Shown here in pieces: positions 47,527 through 59,900 of a DNA stretch of 64,000 nucleotides. The position numbers were made by a program, and so were the translations under genes. The notes beneath the pieces were generated by a model, which saw only the letters and a program-made list of their open reading frames with translations, did not search any database and was not told the DNA's origin. Position 1 is the stretch's first letter, and each line of letters begins with the position of its first letter. The DNA comes from Owenia fusiformis (lineage: Eukaryota; Annelida; Polychaeta; Sabellida; Oweniidae): NCBI GenBank assembly GCA_903813345.2, contig CAIIXF020000001.1, forward strand, positions 33,996,866-34,060,865. Reading direction: 5' to 3'.

Positions 47527-49012
47527 CACGCCTTACCATCGCGTAAGCAGGCGTCACCGTACAGCGTCAAAAAATAGCGGAGTACAGTTTTCTGTACGGT
47601 AACGCAAATTAACTGCTTTGAAGCAAAAACTATGACAAGGGTTTTAAAAAATTAATTTGATGAAAACTAATACGATTTCATGTGAAATAAAAACAGCATT
47701 CTCTTAGAAATGGTTTTAACTTTCTGATTATGATAAACGTTTTACGAGCACTGTTCGGATTTTTTCTGAGTGAATCGGCCCACATAATCGACCAGAGTGA
47801 AAAAAGGTTGTTTTTTTTCACATTTTGTTTGGTTATTATTTTCCCTACCGTCTGAGAGTATGGATTATTTTTATGAGAATATGTATTTGTTACTTACACA
47901 TTTTAGAACGGGCGAAGATTCAGCAAACAACCATTCATTATGTATTTTTAAAAAAGATCAAATTTGTACGGTGACGCACCAGCTGTACGGTGACGCTATG
48001 CTTTGATGAACTAAATGAGACTAAGATTGTATGAAATGGAAACTCAGGAGTATGATCATTTGTTCATATATAGTGCATGGGCGCTACAGTTCAACGATAT
48101 CTTCCACAGCTAATGGAAGGTTACTGGAAATGTATGATACGGTAAAGATCATGAAACCAAAAACTCTCTTCTTGCTATGTTATTGATGTTTTAAAACAAG
48201 GGATGTCACAAGTAAATCTCACCTTGCACGTGTAACATTTTAGGATGAAAGATGCAATATCTTGCATGGGGTAAAGATGGCTGTGTAGGCTATCTTTGTT
48301 TGTCATATGAAAAAAGGCTGGTTTTGTTCAAATGATACCAAAGCATAACGTCAACTTTCAAATAGTTAATTCCGTGAAAACTAAAAATATCGAAATTAAT
48401 ACTTCCTGTCCGCCATCTTAAATGCGAAGGTGACGGCTGTAACCTTCGCTTGATACTTACAAGTGATAATGTACATGTAGATCTGACGCTTCTATACCTC
48501 TTGTTCGAACAGTAAGCTTAGAGCACTTCATAAAATCTAAGGAAGCGTCACCGTACAGCTGATGCGTCACCGTACAGTTCTGATCTTTTTTAAATAAATA
48601 CACTGAATGATTATTTGCCGAATATTCATCTGTTCTAAAATGTGTAGATAACAAATACATATTCTCATAAAAATAATCCATACTCTCAGACGACAGGGAA
48701 AATAATAACCAAACGAAAAGTGAAAAAACACCATTTTTCTCTCGAGTCGATTATGTGGGCCGATCCAGTCAGAAAAAATCCGAGCAGTGCTCGAAAAACT
48801 TTTATCATAATTAGAAAGTTAAAACCATTCCTAAGAGAATGCTGTTTTCATTACAACCGAAATCGTATTTATTTTCATGTAATTAATCTTTTTAAAACCC
48901 TCATTATTGTTTTTGCTTCAACTCAGTTAATTTTCGTCACCGTACAGAAAACTGTACTACTGTATTTTTTGACGCTGTACGGTGACGCCTGCTTACGCGA
49001 TGGTTAGGCGTG
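47527..49012. mobile_element. Foldback TIR element R with 5-base target duplication
   Basis: The ends CACGCCTTACCATCGCGTAA and inverse (one mismatch) are flanked by CAGAT at 47522-47526 and 49013-49017. The arms, 47527-48000 and 48545-49012, are ~470 bases and carry repeated GCGTCACCGTACAG words both at the ends and at the inner edges. 1,486 bases, no transposase. Frames 47797-48006 and 48457-48681 are mirror translations of the two arms. A CAC start with a 5-base duplication would be compatible with the Transib/RAG-type superfamily, but nothing else supports that. Confidence 0.87.
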
Positions 49013-49017
49013 CAGAT

Positions 49018-50089
49018 AACACACTGAAAATATCGCGCTAAAGATAGTATGCTTGCCGCGATATCGTTTTCTGTCAATAAATACCCTACAAGAAAGGGTA
49101 GCACAACGAATTCAACTTTTTTTCGAAAGACTGCGGTCATGACCCGCGATATTGTAATTTTGGATTACAGTGATACCTCTAGAGAGGATATCTTTGAGAA
49201 TTACAGATTTGAGTGCGCAGAATTATAAAGTCAAACTGACCTCAAAATGGTAGTACACAGTGTACACTGCCATCTTTCAATAACGTGTATACTACACACC
49301 TTCGTATACAAAATACCAGAATGATTGATATAATACCTGTATACCATTTTTTCTGGGAGAAGGAAAGTTCCTATATGTATTCCAGGGCCGTAGCTAGGGG
49401 GCCTCATCCCCCCTCCCCATTGCCAAATATTCGTTCAAAATCATGCAGTTTTTCACCATTCTTAACACTTTTCGCATGATTTTTGTTGCCAAAACTGTCA
49501 AAAAGTCCCCCCCCCTCTTGGAAAAAATCTCCCCCTTGGTAAAACACTCCCCCAGGTTAATCCAGGATATGGGCCTGTATTCTTAGACGAGATTGTTTAA
49601 AGAACGTTAGTCAGACACAAGTGCCACCTGATAGGAGATCTTTTATAATTAGCAGCCTGGTAATTGCATCCCCCTCCCACTTCATACTCCATACACTTAC
49701 ATATTATTACAATTTAAAATCAATTTTATCTGTGTTTATTATTTGACTGTAGAAGGTGTACATTAATTCAAATAACTCCACAATTTGATATTTTTCCATG
49801 GATCTTTTGGAATATGTTTGTAAGGAGTCGATGATTATTTGCTCGATCATAATATTTCCTACTATTTTGCCTTTATCATGTTTATGAAAATGAGTAAGTC
49901 TGTTCGTTATTTTATATTTTGAGAAATAAATTATTACATAGAACAACATGACATGACATGATAAATAATTAAGCTTAATGAAGTTAGTGAGTAAGAAAGA
50001 TGGCACTGTTGCAGAAAAGACAGAGTTACTTTTGTCTACCGCGGTCGATTTCTACTTTCTAGCAACAATACCGCAATAGACAATGTCAG
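49018..50089. other. No gene seen
   Basis: It contains a repeat-like passage at about 49382-49570 beginning CAGGGCCGTAGCTAGGGGGC with several C runs, and an AT-rich remainder. The 99-codon minus frame 49707-50006 has no recognisable domain. Confidence 0.45.
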
Positions 50090-53000
50090 CCAAGAGTATG
50101 CTAATAGTGTTAGCCTTTTGCCGTCAAAAGGTATTTTGACCTAGTTTTGAAATATAATGTCCAGAAAGTAGGTCAACAAAAAATATCTTCAAATTTATTG
50201 TTTGAGGATTCAAAATAATAGTAAATTCTCTCAGGATTCCAAATCTGAAAACCGAATTGAAATCAGACTACCGGTTTAGATTATACGCCATTTTGAAATT
50301 TCAAAAAGTCAACATGATGGTAACCTGGAAGAAAGTAAAAAAAATCGAAGAAGATATTGAAAAATCAATCCATGTATCTATTTATTGATCCATTAATTAA
50401 TTATTTATCTGTTTATTAATCTATTCATTATATATTTGTTTACCTATTTTATGTATTCGTTTTTCTCTATATATATCTATTTATTTATTTTTTATTGATA
50501 TATTTATCAATTTATTCATCTTATTATTTATTTATCTACTTATTCATTTATTTATATATCTATCTAACTTGATCTATTTATTTATTTATCTATAAACTAA
50601 AAACAAATTTGTCATCTGGAGTCTGAAATTGAACTTGTTCAAATTTCCAAATCTAGGTCAAATCTAAGCTTTTTCAAGTTTCTCAAATCCTGACACTACA
50701 CTTCAATATTTTTGGCTGAATTTTTGCATACAGATAGATATTAGTATTAGTTAGCCCTTTGCCGTTTAGACAAATTTTGACCAGATTTTGAGATATTGAA
50801 GGTCAAAAAAAGGTAAAAAAGGTCTACAAGTTGTCAGGATTCCAAATCTGACCTTACTTTTGACCTTTGACCTTTAGTTGACCTTCTGTGACCTCGGAAA
50901 GGTCAAAAAGTTGATTTTTCAAATCAATTTTTTGGATTCAAATTTAGGTGTATCTAATCACAAAATACATTAAGAGGTCCAAAAAATTAAAATTTGCAAG
51001 GTCAAAGGTCAAGGTTATTGAATTAAATCACAAACTGTGTTTTCTAAGTTTCTCAAAATTGGTGACTACAAATCAATATTTTTTAATGAAAGTCTGGATA
51101 TATATTCCTCTAAAGGTTCTTCACATATTTGCAATCGATTATTTATTCAAAATTTTGCACCAGTTTTGAGATATTAGAGCTCAAAAACTGAAAAAGGTCA
51201 AGTTTCGAAAATTTTCAAGGTCAAATTTCAACTTGATCTAAATTGACCCATTTTTTAAATCGATTTTCTGGATTTGAATTTAAATATTCAATCACAAAAG
51301 ACCTACTGAGGCCTAAAAAAGTAAAATTTGCAAGGTCAAAGATCAAGGTCATCAAGATAAAGCACGAAATGTGTTTTCTAAGTTTCTCAGAATTGGTGAC
51401 TACAAATCAATATTTTTTAATGGAAGTCAGGATATATATTCCTTTAAAGGTTCTACACATATTAGCTATTGATTATCTATTAAAATTTTACACCAGAGAT
51501 ATTAGAGCTCAAAATCTGAAAAAGGTCAAATTTCGAAATTTTTCAAGGTCAAATTTCAACTTGATCTAAGTTGACCAAAATCTCATCTACAAGTTCTCAG
51601 GATTCCAAATCTGACCTTACTTTTGACCTTCGACCTTTAGGTGACCTTCAGTGACCTCGGAAAGGTCAAGAAGTTGATTTTTCAAATCGATTTTCTGGAT
51701 TTAAAGAATGGGAATCGATATGGCGAACACACGTTCCTCTTAAACCAGTCATCAAAAATTTCTGAAAATCTTACAAATTGTCAATTTAATGGCCATCTTT
51801 TGAATGGTAACAATATAATTTGAAATAGATATACATTCTTTCATCTATATTGTTTTAAAAAACACATCAAACACTTGTTTTGTTCTTGGTATCATGTTTC
51901 CAGAGTGAAATGAAACATCTTTCCGAACCTCATTGGAACAAAACGACAGAAACACAACATGTTTAGGTCTCTCAATATTGTAATTGTACAAAGGAAATTT
52001 TGGTTGATTTTAAAAAAGTATCTTGTTAATGAAATAAAAGGTTTTTCTTGATTTTTACCTATTTTGGGGGGATTTTGTTTTAATTTTTTGAATACTGTTT
52101 TAAAATGAACCAAAAATTCCTTTGAATACTGAGAGGTCTAAAAACATGTTGTATATGCTATTTTGTTCCAACAAGGTTCGGAAAGACATTTTATTTCATT
52201 CTCAAGAATTGGTAGAAAGGAGCAAAAACAATTGCACTAAAAAAACAAAAATGTTAACAAAAACAGTTATATAAAATATTTCTAAATAATTTTTGCATTA
52301 AATTGTTGTCAATCAGTCAACATTACATAAAATACGATGTTTTTTACAGAATGATTTCAATGATTGGTTTAAAAGAAAAACATTGTTGAATTCAGTTCTC
52401 CATATCGATACCTATCCTTTAGGTATAGTTAGTCACAAAAGACATACCGAAGTCTAAAAAGTAAAAGTTGCAAGGTCAAAGGTCAAGGTCATCAAGCTAA
52501 ATCACAAACTGTGTTTTCTAAGTTTTTCAGAATTGGTGACTTCAAATCAATATTTTTTTTCAAATTTCGAAATCTTTTAAGGTCAAATTTCAACTTGCTC
52601 TAGATTGACCAAACCTTTTTTAAAAAACCATCTTCAAGTTATCAGGAGTTCAAATCTGACTTTAGTTTTGACCTTTGGTTGGCCTTGGAAGAAACCAGGT
52701 AACCAACTTCATAACTTACTTAGTAATATACTTAGTTACTGACTTAGTAACTTACTTAGTTAGTCAATAACTACTTAGTAACTAGCTGACTTAGAAACTG
52801 ACTTAATAACCATCTGTTGACCATTGGTTGACCATATAAGGCCAAAACGCCTACGGGCCTCCGTAAGATTGCTTGCAATCTTGATCTCTAGTTATTTATT
52901 ATTCTTTCAAAGCATTTTTATCCTACTTACAACTAGCTTTCAACTACTTACTATATGCTCCTACTAGAAACCTGGGGTGGAATAGGAGGGAAAATATTGT

Positions 53001-53465
53001 TTTATCTAGGTCAAGGTCAAAATCTAGGTCAAATCTATTTTTTTCAAGTTTCTCAACTTTGTCCTTATACTTCATTATTTTTTTTTCTTGCGATGAATTA
53101 AACTGAAACTACATTTAAGTATTCACTACAAATTGTTCACTATATGTCAGCATTAAATTTTTACCGTTTTTGAGACATTTGACGTAAAAAAACGGTCAAC
53201 ACAGGTCATTTTTTAACTTGCTTCAATCTGACCAGATTTGTTTTTAGAAATCATCTACAAAATTCCCAGGAGTCCGAATCTGACCTCAGATTTGACCTTT
53301 AGTTGACCTTCAATGACCTTCGAAAGGTAAGAAAATTTAAATTGAGTCTTTGGATTCAAATTTAGGTCAACCTAATTACAAAAGACCTACTGAGGTCTAA
53401 AAAAAGTAAAATTTTTCAACGTCAAAGGTCAAGATCATGAAATTAAGTCACAAACTGTGCTATCT
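50090..53465 (-). repeat. AGGTCA-rich interspersed repeat G2, opposed to G1
   Basis: Many blocks are the reverse complement of G1, for example TTCATCGCAAG (RC near 53085) and TTAATGCTGACATATAGTGA (RC near 53150). AGGTCA/TGACCT hexamers are frequent. Several passages are repeated internally at ~300-base spacing (51000-51200, 51300-51540). 50390-50600 is low-complexity TTTATTTATC. Around 52845-52890 lies TACGGGCCTCCGTAAGATTG, another repeat end. S is inserted at 51711. Confidence 0.65.
51711..52412. mobile_element. TIR element S inside G2
   Basis: The ends GGAATCGATATGGCGAAC and GGTATCGATATGGAGAAC (right end read inward) differ at two positions. Weaker inverse similarity continues inward (TTTCCGAACCTCATTGGAAC versus GTTCCAACAAGGTTCGGAAA). 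The flanking AGGTCA repeat resumes on both sides. No coding capacity. Target duplication not resolved. Confidence 0.72.
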
Positions 53466-55145
53466 ACACTGTGGCTAATCGACATATGTGAATGTAGTCA
53501 TATGCATGTAATGTATCGGAAGTGCCCGTCTCTTTACTTTTCAATGGAATTTTTTTTCACTTTAGTTTAAATGATCTATATTTACTCATCCGTGGATATA
53601 CCTCATTGATTTACCAAACCAGAGCTAGCCTATAAACACACATTCGGTTATTTTCTTACGGCAATTAGATAACTCAAACGAGTTCCCTTGACCAGTTTTA
53701 TCATCTCGCTCACAGCTGTGAGAAGGTATGTATAATTTGCCATAGGTTTAGTTTATAACGGAGAATAAAAAATTCAAGTAATATAATTATTTCACGTATC
53801 CAAATATGTCTGTGTGAAGTAAAATACATATACAACACGTTTTATAATATTTTTTGGGTTATGGTATGAAATATCCGTTTTGAAAAAGCAATTTAATTAT
53901 GATGCATCATGTGGATTAGTGGAGGTTATTATTGGATTCAATTATCAGACTGACTAGGTTATAGTTGAATTATTTTGAATTTGTGTATTTTTTAATGTTT
54001 TACATATATTTCTTAAACGCTTTCACCAGATACAATAAGATGAAATAACTATGGTTGCTTATAATCTTGAGTTGAAACAATAATACAACAAAAATTAACT
54101 TTTACAGTAGCATATGGTCCATATTTGATGCCTGGCGATAAACTCATGTGTGATATCAGGAAGAATCATAATTTGAAAGTTTATGAAACAAAATAGTATG
54201 ATCAATTGAGTCAAAGGCTTTCAAAAAATCGTTTTTGCATAATGGTCACCTTCATTTGCATATGTAATTTTCCCCCAAGGTTGCCCTTTGTCCAACCCAG
54301 CAAAATCACTTCATAAAACCTTTATGATAGAGATTCCGCAATAAAACATCGTGTTTTTAAAAATCCAAACGTTCAGAAAATGAAAATCCATTAGGTAAAA
54401 TAATCCACAGTGTCCAAAAACAATAAAAAATGCTATATTGGTAATCGGAAATATTGTAAATCAATATTAGTATTCTTGAATTTGAATCATTTGTTTAAAG
54501 GAATCTTTCTGGTCCATCTGTTGATTGCTCATCGTGATTGTCAAGGGATGTTAATGGGTCTGGAACTTGATCTTTGAATTTACTTGATTGTTGAACCTGA
54601 TTTCAATATTTTCATCGTCATTTTTCAAGTTCACAGTATGAGGGATGAAACCATAGGTTTTTCTTCTGTAATAGCATTTTCTGGTTGATAGATTTATATC
54701 TAGTCTATCAATTCTTAATTCTTAATAAGGGCGTCTTGAAATGGTGTGGTCAATTGCTTCGCTGGATGAGGAATGTTTATCCAAGCAATGAATACACAAG
54801 AAATCTGACTAGTTGTTCTTCTGTAAATAAATCTTCATGATAAGTATATATGAGTATAGTTTAGTATAGTTTATAATAGCATCCATTTGTTACTGTTCTG
54901 AATCCAAATGATACATGTTGGCATCCGTTTTATACATATATGTTTACGTTTACGAAATGTTGTTCAAATATCTTCTCTATTACAAGAATGTAGTTGCTGA
55001 AACTTTCCGATATTGTCATACTATATACACATTGAATATGGATGCAATATTTCAAGACTCAATGTTAAGCAGGGACTCTGAAATCACTCACCTCGATTTG
55101 CTGTTATATTTTTGCATATTTTGTATGACCCCATTCGGCTTACGG
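53466..55145. other. No gene supported
   Basis: About 1.7 kb of unique AT-rich sequence. No motif-bearing frame or repeat of note was found. The 5' part of the 54915-55271 frame has no known domain and its 3' part is minisatellite. Confidence 0.45.
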
Positions 55146-55317
55146 ACAACTCATCCCCTAGACAACTCATCCCTGGACAACTCATCCCTGGACAACTCAT
55201 CCCCTAGACAACTCATCCCCTGGACATCTCATCCCCTGGACAACTCATCACCTGGACATCTCATCCCCTAGACAACTCGTCCCCAAGACAAATCATCCCC
55301 TAGACAACTCATCCTCT
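55146..55317. repeat. 15-base minisatellite (GACAACTCATCCCCT)
   Basis: About twelve imperfect copies of ACAACTCATCCCCTAG/GG, varying at the AACTCAT/ATCTCAT and CCTAG/CCTGG positions, with one 14-base copy. It is an ordinary tandem repeat. Confidence 0.92.
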
Positions 55318-55802
55318 ATCAAATGAAGCCAAATTGTAAAGTTTTTTTGGAAAATAAATATTTATTAAATACATCTTGAACCATTCTTAATATTATTTTT
55401 CACTTTATTGTCACAAGTTAAACGGTCAAATGGTGCCATTAAATCTTTCATATTTTGTACTTATATTACATGACTTAATATTTCATGACAAAAAAATAAA
55501 GTTTTCTCTCTGCATAATTTTGAAACATGAACTTCAGTAACTTCATCTGTGACTGCTGTGAAATATCTTTGGATTAAAGCCTAGGAGGGGGGGGGGGTAC
55601 TCCCATATATTGGCTATATGGGGACGTGCCGCTAAAGTGGGTCACTTTTTCGCTAAAGAATCCCTAGATGTCACGGGGTACCATCGAATAATTTTGGCAA
55701 CGTACCGGAGAACGACATTTTACTAAGAAATGGCAATGATTTAGCACAATATATTTTTTAACTAGAGTTCTACTTTGATTTTGACAAAAGTAAGTATTCC
55801 AT
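55318..55802. other. No gene; G-run and possible extension of element U
   Basis: It contains a run of 13 G near 55590 followed by TACTCCCATATATTGGCTAT. The left arm of U probably extends into the right part of this interval, but the matching right arm lies beyond the window. Confidence 0.4.
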
Positions 55803-56473
55803 GCAATGGCTATTTCATTCATGAGTTTGTAGGAATTCTGTTGGAACCCAGTTCTGATCAAGTACGAAGTTATTGAAATCGGCGCAGTCGGACTTTACTC
55901 CGAAAGATGGTTTTTCGATTATAACTTTTTACAACATTTAAGTATAGACTTTTGAAAAAGTACAGAATAGTCCTTATACTATTGAATAATTCTATTATTT
56001 CTGATTCACACGACTCTGATTTTTTTAATTTAAAAAAAAGTTTTAAAAATATTACTTAGGAACGTAACCGGAGCTGGGAACGTAACCGGAGCAGATCAGT
56101 TGAATTATATAATTAAAAAAAATAAAATATATGATTTAAAGCATATATATTATTTACAAACACATATGAATGTTAAAATGAGCATTTATTACCCTTCACT
56201 TACAGGAAAATCAATGCATGGCAAAACATATAAATTTTCTAAAGATATATTTTTTGCACTTATATTTTAGAGTATCAAAAAATTCACTGATAGGTATTGC
56301 TTCAGTGGGAAGCTTGGAAGTAACACAAGGAGATACATGTATAGTACAAAGTTCTGTCAAACAAAGAAGAGGCAGTCATCAGTCGCATCGCTAATTAAAA
56401 GCAAATAGGCCTAATACAAAAGTGATGCCATAAAATAGTTATTTTTTCATGAGTTAATAAATTCCTAAATTGT

Positions 56474-56674
56474 TCAGTGATTTTTTTTAATGTGATTGAT
56501 CATGTTTGCCCTTTTCTTCCATGTTTTTCCACAATGGGGACATTCAAATACAACTTTTCCGGGGGTAATCCTTTTGTGTTTGTCCAGATATTCCTTGGTT
56601 TTAAAGGATCGTACTTCCATATCACTAAGTCCATTTTCTTGACATAGTATAATAGAGTGGGTTCTAATAGTTCG
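56474..56674 (-). CDS. C2H2 zinc-finger terminal exon (partial)
   Basis: Sixty-six codons ending in TGA. One clear C2H2 finger, FECPHCGKTWKKRANMINHI followed by KKNH, sits at the C-terminus. Before it is a basic stretch (SFKTKEYLDKHKRI) that could be a decayed finger. No ATG opens the frame; a TAA lies upstream near 56708. The minus strand shows ATTGTATTTGTTCAG just before CGA ACT ATT, a fair splice acceptor, so this may be a last exon. It lies in the centre of foldback U, and CRf is inserted about 80 bases upstream. It could be element-encoded or a captured host exon. Confidence 0.5.
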   Translation of the reverse strand, partial: RTIRTHSIILCQENGLSDMEVRSFKTKEYLDKHKRITPGKVVFECPHCGKTWKKRANMINHIKKNH

Positions 56675-56740
56675 CTGAACAAATACAATGGGTGAAATCA
56701 AATGGAATTATTTGCTTACTACATTTAATCACTTCATTCT

Positions 56741-56747
56741 CCATACA

Positions 56748-56753
<6 letters not shown>
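56741..56753. repeat. Target-site duplication of CRf, left copy
   Basis: CCATACAATGATT is identical to 63494-63506. These are the two copies made on insertion of the LINE. Confidence 0.93.

Positions 56754-56778
<25 letters not shown>
56754..56778 (-). other. Poly(A) tail of CRf
   Basis: An uninterrupted run of T on the plus strand directly inside the target duplication. It is the reverse-transcribed poly(A) tail. Confidence 0.9.
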
Positions 56779-56951
56779 ATTATTAAATTAATCATTTGTA
56801 CAAAGAATACATACAATAATACAGTGTAAGTGGCTGTGCTTTTAGCATTATTAGCCACGTTCTACAATTACAATATACAATGTATTCAATCAATAATATT
56901 TGATTAAAATAAATGAGATACAATAAGATAAAAGTTGTTTTGTGGAGGATT

Positions 56952-59900
56952 TCAGACATTTACACATCGCTCGAAGAAAATGGCACTGCACTTTAAAACA
57001 ATCAGATTCTCAGCTCTACTTAATGTTTTATCACCATTGAGGATCAGAGAAAGTTTATCACGTTGTGTCTTATATTTACGGGAGTATTGTATATTCATAT
57101 TTTTTAGTTGGTTTTCTAATTCAGTCCAGAATGTTAATCTCAAGTTACATCGAAAAATCACATGGCTGGTTGTTTCACTGTTAATACCACATGAACAGAT
57201 AGGGGAATTTACATTGGTAAAGTTATGCGAGTAAAGGTGAGCCTTGAAAATGAAATCACATCGTACTCTGTTAAATATAATTTCTTGGTTTCTTGAGATG
57301 GACAGTTCTGATGAGTTAATGACAGTTTCGTTAAAAATATTTCTTTTAAGGCTTGATTTAAATATGCTTAAGCTAGATGAGTTCTTTATATCAGATGGCA
57401 GTAGATTCCATTCTGATATTGTTTTTGAGATACAAGATCTTTCATAAAATTTGGATTTAACTGGTAAAATATAGTCAAGTTGGTGTCTTAGTACATGTGT
57501 TTGATTTCTTTTTAGTGGTTCAAATATCTCAGTAACATAAGAAGGCAGCAAATTGTTGTGAGCTCTATACATAAAGGTAGCTCTATGATATTGACGTCTA
57601 TTTGAGAGTGTGGGCCAATTTAAAGTATTCAACACTTTTGTGGTTGATGTTCCATGCATGGCACCTGAACAAATAAGTGCAGCTTTATAGTAAAGGCGGT
57701 CTAAAAGTTGTAGTTTTGTCAAATTTGCACATCCGTAAAGAATATCACAATAATCAAAGAGTGGCAAAATAAAAGACTTAAAAATTGTTTCAAGGTGTTT
57801 TCCACTTATTTTCTTACTGAAGACTTTTAACGGATTTATGAGTTTATCTATTCTTGCTACAAGTTCAGTAATGTGATAGTCAAAAGTGAGATTTTTGTCC
57901 AAAATCAACCCCAAGTGCTTGTGATTGTTTACTCTTGGTAACTTGTCATTACCAAGGGAAAGATCTGGGGTCAAAATTTCGCGCTTTCTTGGATTAAAAA
58001 AAGTCATATCTTTACTTTTACTAGCTTTGAAGTTTAATTTCCATGTATTTGACCATAAGAGAATTTTATTTAGATCCTCTTGTAATTCATTATTCTTAGC
58101 AGCTGCTGTTTCAGCTGTGAAGGATTGGTAAAGTGACGTGTCGTCTGCATATATAAAACATTTGGTACTTAAGTTATCAGGTAGATCATTGATATAAATT
58201 AAGAACAGGAGGGGGCCTAATATGGAGCCTTGAGGTACTCCTGCGTTTATATGGTTCATCTCAGATAGTTCAGACTCATGGCCATCCAATACAACTTTTA
58301 CTTGTCTATTTGATAGGTAAGATTTCATTAATTCTATGATGTTATGACCAAAACCATACATTTTCAGTTTTTTTAATAGTAGCCCATGGGGCATTGAATC
58401 AAAGGCGGCCGAAATGTCAAGATAAATCCCCCTTACATTGGCCCCATTTTCAATTTCATTAGTTATGACATCAATTATACTTAAAAGCTGTGCCTGGGTG
58501 CTGTGACCTGGCAAAAATCCACTTTGGAGGTTATAAAATAAATTGTTCAAAATGAGATGGTCAAAAAGTCTTTTGAAGATTACGCGTTCTGCAACTTTAG
58601 ATATACAGCTCAGAAGAGTGATAGGTCTATAATTTTTTACATCTGTTTTGTCTTTACTTTTATGAATTGCTACAACGTGGCCTATCTTCCAAGAATGGGG
58701 GTATTTATTAAGAATGAACATTTTGTTTAATAATTTTGATAATATGGGTGAAAGTGATGGTGCTGCCATTTTAAGCATTCTATTGCTTAACATGTCAGGG
58801 CCAGTAGCTTTATTTGTATCTAACCCAAGTAAAATGCTATAAACCTCTCTATCATTAGTAGAGAGTAGGTCAAAAGATTGATCAGTTCTTGGAATAAAAG
58901 TTTCATTTCCTTCTTGATAGTTTATATGATATTTGTCAATGAAATGAGACAGTAGCAAGTTTGCTTTGTCATGGCTATCAGTGTAACTGTTACCTCTAGC
59001 ATCACAAAGAAGTGGTATTTTACTATTTTTACATTTTCCCAAAAGCCTACTTACAATTGACCAGTATCCTTTGCTTCCATATCTCTGATTACTTAATTTA
59101 TAGTACAACCTTGATTCCATTGCCTCTTTGGCCTCACGAATAGCATCATTAACAAGATTACATTGATCAGTATATTTTTTAAAGTATTTGTCATCATGTG
59201 TTTTCCTGTACTTTCGATGTAATTTATTTCTTTTATTTATCAAGGTTTTGATATCGCTTGTAAACCATGGCTTATCCGTAGGTTTAATTTCAATGTCAGA
59301 GTTTGGAATAAGATCTGTAAAAATTGCAAGTAACCCTCTAGAAAAATTGCTTACTATGTCATCTAAGTCATTACTACTATCTATCAAATGATCAAAGTCT
59401 GCTGCTCGAACTGAATTGTTAATTATACTTATATCTGCTTGGTCATATTTCCAAATTTTTCTTGAATAGGGACGGTTTTTAAGAGTTTTAAGAAAACACT
59501 CCGTGTTTATTGAGCAATGGTCAGTGTTTCCAATCGGAGGAGAGACATAGGCATTTGTTATAATATCAGGGCTATTTGAAATGAGAAGATCGATACATGA
59601 TCTACTAGTATTTGTTATTCGCGTAGGTTCATCTATAAGCTGAAAAAGTCTAAGTTCTTCAATGTGTTCAAATATTTTTTTTCCTGTGAGATTTTCATTG
59701 TCTGAGGCCCACCATTGTTTACTCCTTGCATTAAAATCTCCATTAATAAAAATTGCTTCTGGGTTAGAGTCAAGTGCCATATTGCATGAGTTTGAGAACC
59801 TAGTGCAGAATTCATTTGCCTCATTTTGAGTTTGCGATGGTGACCTATAATAAATTGCATATAGATATGACTTGTGGTTAATGCTCAATTCAATCCATAA

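Noticed and set aside
54915-55271. 118-codon frame ending in DNSSLDNSS repeats
   Set aside because: The C-terminal half is simply the 15-base minisatellite read in one frame, and the N-terminal half shows no domain.
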